Assembly: GCA_037039925.1 (NCBI GenBank)
Contig: JAXRKP010000465.1
Coordinates: forward strand, 193,204 to 257,203
Reading direction: 5' to 3'
From: Doris montereyensis
Lineage: Eukaryota; Mollusca; Gastropoda; Nudibranchia; Dorididae
Length of the DNA: 64,000 bases
Shown: positions 59,100 to 64,000 of the stretch, one piece after another
How the letters are laid out: the number at the start of each line of letters is the position of its first letter
Position numbering within the stretch: the first letter of the stretch is position 1
Program-made: the position numbers and the translations under genes
The notes under the pieces: generated by a model
What the model was told of the DNA's origin: nothing
Database searches by the model: none
What the model saw: only the letters and a program-made list of their open reading frames with translations

Positions 59100-59715
59100 A
59101 ACAAATATGGAAGAAAACACTATTTGGCGGAGGTTAAAGAAAGTACAACACTGTTTGGTGTAGGTTAAAGAAAGTACAACACTGTTAGGTGTAGGTTAAA
59201 GAAAGTACAACACTGTTTGGTGTAGGTTAAAGAAAGTACAACACTGTTTGGTGTAGGTTAAAGAAAGTACAACACTGTTTGGTGTAGAAGTTAAAGAAAG
59301 TACAACACTGTTTGGAAGTAGGTTAAAGAAAGTACAACACTGTTTGGTGTAGGTTAAAGAAAAGAACAACACTGTTTGGTGTAGGTTAAAGAAAGAACAA
59401 CACTGTTTGGTGAAGTTAAAGAAAGTACAACACTGTTTGGTGGAGTTGAAATAAAGTAAAACACAAGTAAAACAACACTGTTTGGTGGAGTTGCAAGAAA
59501 GTACAACACTGTTTGGTGGAGTTGAAAGAAAGTACAACACTGTTTGTGGAGTTGAAAGAAAGTACAACACTGTTTGGTGGAGTTAAAAAAGTACAACAAG
59601 TTGAAAGAAAGTACAACACTGCTTTTTCAATTGAAAGAAAGTACATCACTGTTTGGTGGAGTTGAAAGAAAGTACAACACTGTTTGACGGAGGGGACAAG
59701 AAAGAAAAATGCATC
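59100..59715. repeat. Minisatellite, about 31-bp unit, about 20 copies
   Basis: 'gttaaagaaagtacaacact' plus 'gtttggtgtag'; the right half uses 'ggagttgaaag' variants. Minus-strand frames of 81-124 codons here are artefacts. Confidence 0.97.
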
Positions 59716-59864
59716 ACTGTTTGGTGGTGGGGAAAAAATTGACAATCAAGGTAACAACAAAACTAAAACAATGAAACGACAACAACTGAAAAAATGAAGC
59801 TTCTATGAGTTTGTTTTTGACTGTAGTTTGTTTCATTTCCATCTTTCTTTTACTAACGGATTTG

Positions 59865-60125
59865 GTTGTGGTACAGAGACAAAGTGTGATCCTCTCAACC
59901 AAAAGGTCGTGGTGGATTCAAGCCCTGATGGTTGAAAAAGTTTTCTCGAGTTTTGTTTACGAGTAGAACTTAACCTTCTCCCCTTTGTCCAGGTAGGTGG
60001 ATTGACACATGGTCCCATCCGAGACGGTCGATTAAAAAAGAGGCCCCGTGTGCACATCATAACACTCTGTGCATGTTAAAGATCCCTTGGCTGTTTACAC
60101 TCAGACAGTCCGGGCAAATACCAAT
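59865..60125 (+). mobile_element. SINE family B copy
   Basis: 'gtacagagacaaagtgtgat' (A-box region), 'aaaggtcgtggtggattcaa' plus 'gccctgatgg' (B box), 'tccaggtaggtggattgaca', 'tcccatccgagacggtcgat', 'taaagatcccttggctgttt' and 'acagtccgggcaaat'. The 3' end is truncated after the GGGCAAA block. Confidence 0.8.
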
Positions 60126-60324
60126 ATGTTCACGTTAGAAAATGCCGATCGCCCGTGTTGAACTATAGAATGAACGTACATTGAAGGCAATTTTCAATTT
60201 CACCATACCACCATCTAGAACAGACATAATTTATACTCACTTTTCGCCGTCACCAATTATTAGACTGTAACAGTTTGCCGGAGGCAACCGATGAGTGCCG
60301 AAACAAACCTCAATCACTTCAAAA

Positions 60325-60745
60325 AAATCATTTGGACAAAGTTAGAAATACATAGATTTAACCATTATACAACAAGCCATGCAAGTATTCAAAAACGTTT
60401 TGGACAAAGTTAGAAATACATAGATTTAACCATTATACAACAAGCCATGTAAATATTCCAAAACGTTTTTGGACAAAGTTAGAAATACATAGATTTAACC
60501 ATAATACAACAAGCCATGCAAATCTTCAAAAAATTCATTTGGACAACGTTAGAAATACATAGATTTAACCATAATACAACAAGCCATGCAAGTCTCAAAA
60601 AATTCATTTGGACAACGTTAGAAATACATAGATTTAACCATAATACAACAAGCCATGCAAGTCTTCAAAAACATTTTGGACAAAGTTAGAAATGGATTAT
60701 TTTAACCATAATACAACAAGCCATGCAAGTCTTCAAAAATGAAGT
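60325..60745. repeat. Minisatellite, about 68-bp unit, six copies
   Basis: 'ttggacaaagttagaaatac' plus 'atagatttaaccattatac' and 'aacaagccatgcaagt', then an A-rich spacer. Confidence 0.96.
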
Positions 60746-60984
60746 CGGCTGCACAGGAAGGAAAAAAGATTCCTTTTACCCCTACAGTAAGAAGGGGAAC
60801 ACTATTTTAGTTTTGTTGTCACTGAAATGAATAAGGCAGAACGCAAGAAAAAGAAGATCTATTAGATAATGGCCAACTGTTTATTCCATTAGATCAGACT
60901 TAAACTTAATAGCAATACAAGAACAACCAGAAACAGGAAGAACATACATGGATTCCATTTTCAAACATCGATTGTTCCCTCGTA

Positions 60985-61400
60985 TTCATTTTACCCTAGT
61001 ACAGTAAGACTGTGGAATGGACTCATTTTACCCTAGTACAGTAAGACTGTGGAATGGACTCATTTTACCCTAGTACAGTAAGACTGTGGAATGGACTCAT
61101 TTTATCCCTAGTACAGTAAGACTGTGGAATGGACTCATTTTATCCCTAGTACAGTAAGACTGTGGAATGGACTCATTTTACCCTAGTACAGTAAGACTGT
61201 GGAATGGACTCATTTTTACCCTAGTACAGTAAGGTTGTTGAATGGACTCATTTACCCTAGTACAGTAAGACTGTGGAATGGACTCATTTTTTACCCTAGT
61301 ACAGTAAGGTTGTTGAATGGACTCATTTACCCTAGTAGTACAGTAAGACTGTGGAATGGACTCATTTTACCCTAGTACAGTAAGACTGTGGAATGGACTC
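60985..61400. repeat. Minisatellite, 37-bp unit, at least 11 copies, runs into gap
   Basis: 'actcattttaccctagtaca' plus 'gtaagactgtggaatgg'. Variants have a 'gttgttgaatgg' ending or extra T. The array is cut by the N run. Confidence 0.97.
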
Positions 61401-61500
61401 NNNNNNNNNNNNNNNNNNNNNNNNNNNNNNNNNNNNNNNNNNNNNNNNNNNNNNNNNNNNNNNNNNNNNNNNNNNNNNNNNNNNNNNNNNNNNNNNNNNN
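61401..61500. other. Assembly gap, 100 N
   Basis: Exactly 100 N, the usual placeholder for a gap of unknown size, between two different tandem arrays. Confidence 0.99.
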
Positions 61501-62135
61501 CCCATTTCTTTCCTTTCCACTTTCACTCTTGCATGGGCAGTGCCAGGGATTACAGATCTGTCCCATTTCTTTTTTTTCACTTTCACTCTGGATGGGCAGT
61601 TGTCAGGGATTACAAATCTGTCCTATTTCTTTCCTTTCACTTTTCACTCTTGCGTGGGCAGCTGGCATGGATTACAGATCTATCCTATTTCTTTCCCTTT
61701 CACTTTCACTCTTGGATGGGCAGTTGTCAGGGATTACAGATCTGTCCCATTTCTTTCCTTTCACTTTCACTCTTGGATGGGCAGTTGTCAGGGATTACAA
61801 ATCTGTCCCATTTCTTTCCTTTCACTTTCACTCTTGATGGGCAGTTGGCATGGATTACAGATCTGTTCTATTTCTTTCCTTTCACTTTCACTCTTGCGTG
61901 GGCAGTTGGCATGGATTACAGATCTGTCCTATTTCTTTCCTTCACTTTCACTCTTGCGTGGGCAGTTGGCATGGATTACAGATCTGTCCTATTTCTTTCC
62001 TTTCACTTTCACTTTGCGTGGGGCAGTTGGCATGGATTACAGATCTGTCCTATTTCTTTTTTTTCTTTCACTTTCACTCTTGCGTGGGCCGTTGGCATGG
62101 ATTACAGAGATGTCCTATTTCTTTTCTTTCACTCA
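61501..62135. repeat. Minisatellite, about 60-bp unit, ten copies, related to family D
   Basis: 'cctatttctttcctttcact' plus 'ttcactcttgcgtgggcagt' and 'tggcatggattacagatctg'. The pieces 'tttctttcctttcacttt' and the GGCAGTTGG region resemble the start of family D, and a family D 3' part follows at once (62140-62225). The array is therefore probably an amplified family D segment. Confidence 0.93.
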
Positions 62136-62139
62136 TTTA

Positions 62140-62395
62140 GCGTATCTTGCTGTTTTCTCTTGATTCACCCTGTGATCGGATCATTGCATAATAATGATGA
62201 ATGGGGTATATTTCATAATTATAATCTATCAATCAATTAAGCAATCAATCAATCTATCAAATGTATCAATCAATCAATCAACCTTTCACTCTTGCACATC
62301 ATGGCTTTCATCTTGCTGTTTCTTCTTAATTCACCCAGAGCTTGCAGTGGGTGGTTGACATTGCGAGGAAATAAACAAACAAACAAACAAACAAA
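62140..62395 (+). mobile_element. Family D 3' parts, two partial copies
   Basis: 'cttgctgttttctcttgatt' plus 'caccctgtgatc' and 'gaatggggtatatttcataa' at 62145-62225; a second piece at 62285-62345 has 'catcttgctgtttcttctta' plus 'attcacccagag'. The second ends in the CAAA run. Confidence 0.55.
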
Positions 62396-62615
62396 TATAC
62401 AAACACGCAAACAAACAAACAAACAAAGAAATATAAAAAGCAAACAAATAATCAAAATATACGAACAAACAAGTGTATAAACAAACTAACAAACAAACAA
62501 AGAAATATAAAAGCAAACAAACAATCAAACATACGAACAAACAGATGTACAAACAAATAAACAAACTAACAAACAAACAAAGAAATATACAAGCAAACGA
62601 ACAAACGTAAATATA
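62368..62615. repeat. (AAAC)n repeat with longer-period structure
   Basis: AAAC units plus a recurring 'aaagaaatataaaagcaaac' segment, about 100 bp apart. It may have grown from the CAAA tail of family D. Confidence 0.92.
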
Positions 62616-62902
62616 TATATATATATATAAAAGAACACAGAGAAACAAACACATATTTCATTTCATTTTTATTATTGTTAGCGAGAGGAAGAGGGGAACT
62701 TTTCTTTTAAAAAAAGAAGCAAAATAAGAATAGAAGATGGGATCCACAACAAAAACCCAACAACAACCGAAACGGAAATTGCCCCCCCCTCGCCCCCCCC
62801 CGCGCCCCAACCACCACCAAAAACAAGACAAATACAAATAAAAAGAAACATAACGAATACATTAGTTTGCTAAACATTAACATAATTTCTCGTCAACTGC
62901 CA

Positions 62903-63108
<206 letters not shown>

Positions 63109-63129
63109 TTTAATCAGTAAATGGAGCAA

Positions 63130-63837
63130 GCCTTCATCATCTTATTACTCCTACTCCTCGTCCTCCTCTCAACTCCAGTGATTGTGACATCCACAGAGAT
63201 TGGCTGGCTCAATGAACCGGTCATAGGCGCAAAACCCGTCAGACACCTGTCCGTTGCCAGACGACCGCTCCTTTTATCGGAGGCCACCACCATACCGTTC
63301 TGGCTGTCCGCCCAAGCGGACCTTACGTTACACGGTATCCTCTGCCTGTTCCATGTTCACTTCCTGGTCTTGTCCTTGGCTCCGTCTGATGACCATGGTG
63401 CAACCTTTGAAGAAGTAGACATTTCCGTTATAGCCAGCAGCCGCGTCTATGCCAAACTTGAACAAAAACCCTGTTTGGGAAAATGTCACTCATAGGAGAT
63501 GGACCCTTTTCACTTGGAGCCGCTATTGTCGTAGGTGAAATACACGGCTCCGGACGTGAGATGATGGACGAAGGGTCGTTGTTGTTAGGGTGGAAGGCGG
63601 CGTCCACCGAATACAGCCAGGGAAATGCAGGTAACGTTGAGCGATGGGTACCTAGACACGGCCTGCCTGGTGTTCGGGTTGAACGAAACGACCTCGCCGC
63701 CGACGAACATGTCGAGCACACCCTACTACACAGTTGCCTTCACGTGACTGCATGAGTGGAAGAGAAAAGCTTCACCGGGGTGGAGAGCTGGAAATCAGGC
63801 CAAGTGCCAACAGTAGGATAGCGCCTTTAGTTCCCAT
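63130..63837 (-). pseudogene. Hemopexin-repeat-like secreted protein, frameshifted
   Basis: Minus-strand ATG at 63837-63835 (A at -3, G at +4) starts MGTKGAILLLALGLISSS, a good signal peptide. Hemopexin-like blocks then occur in three different frames: FVGGEVVSFNPNTRQAVSRY (63707-63648), VDAAFHPNNND (63607-63575), LTSGAVYFTYDNSGSK (63563-63516) and FKFGIDAAAGYNGNVYFFKG (63461-63402). The DAA(F) and VYFF(K)G spacing fits blades of a hemopexin-type propeller. GC content is higher than in the surroundings. At least three shifts break the frame, so it is a pseudogene or contains indel errors. The exact family member is not recognised. Confidence 0.5.
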
Positions 63838-63977
63838 GATGGACGACACAACGACGAATCTTTAGGGCAAAGCTGAAAACAATTTTTAAAATTAATAATA
63901 AAAAACAACCCATCAATTTGGTGTCGTCGTCACGGGCACCGAAAGGTGTCGCGTCGCCCTCCTGGCATTTCAATTTC

Positions 63978-64000
63978 TTTAGAGAGAGAGAGAGAGAGAG
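63978..64000. repeat. (GA)n microsatellite, cut by window end
   Basis: The GA run continues to the last base. Confidence 0.95.

Noticed and set aside
61356..62240. Open frame of 294 codons on the plus strand
   Set aside because: It crosses the 100-N gap and two tandem arrays; its length comes from the gap being translated as X and from periodic repeats.
63121..63495. Plus-strand frame of 124 codons beginning with a signal-peptide-like hydrophobic stretch
   Set aside because: It is antisense to the hemopexin-like blocks, which have recognisable protein features; the hydrophobic start comes from (ATC/CTC)-rich sequence.

Overview
The window is eukaryotic DNA, most likely from a mollusc and probably a gastropod. 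Supporting signs are spliced genes with long AT-rich introns, many CT/GA/ATT microsatellites and minisatellites, tRNA-derived SINEs, palindromic AGATCTAG clusters, a TGEKPF-linked C2H2 zinc-finger gene and a non-LTR retrotransposon whose ORF1 and ORF2 wording resembles elements common in molluscs. The species call is inference. A 100-N assembly gap lies at 61401-61500.

The best-supported gene is a complete minus-strand orthologue of RHBDD1 (rhomboid-related protein 4), seven coding exons from 47573 down to 38275. It keeps the rhomboid Ser/His dyad, the ubiquitin-interacting motif and the C-terminal p97-binding tail, and all six introns are phase 1. A promoter-like block (CCAAT, CRE, YY1) lies about 430 bp upstream. 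On the plus strand beyond it are two weak exon candidates, the second encoding a tail-anchored membrane segment (50899-51085).

7210-15495 (+) holds a multi-exon C2H2 zinc-finger gene with about 15 fingers. It is broken by two in-frame stops and many one-base shifts, so it is either a pseudogene or badly polished sequence. 63130-63837 (-) holds a broken hemopexin-repeat-like secreted protein.

Mobile DNA makes up much of the rest. There is an old full-length non-LTR element (25680-31345, ORF1 plus EN-RT-RNase H ORF2), three tRNA-like SINE families (called A, B and C here), a short dispersed family with a CAAA tail (D), a pogo/Tigger-like deletion derivative with a transposase C-terminus, another TIR element, and a TIR family carrying hammerhead-ribozyme-like cores. 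Several tandem arrays appear to be amplified pieces of these elements. Large minisatellites occupy 11245-12640, 20155-21470, 22690-23990, 32985-33590, 53965-54385 and 59100-62135.
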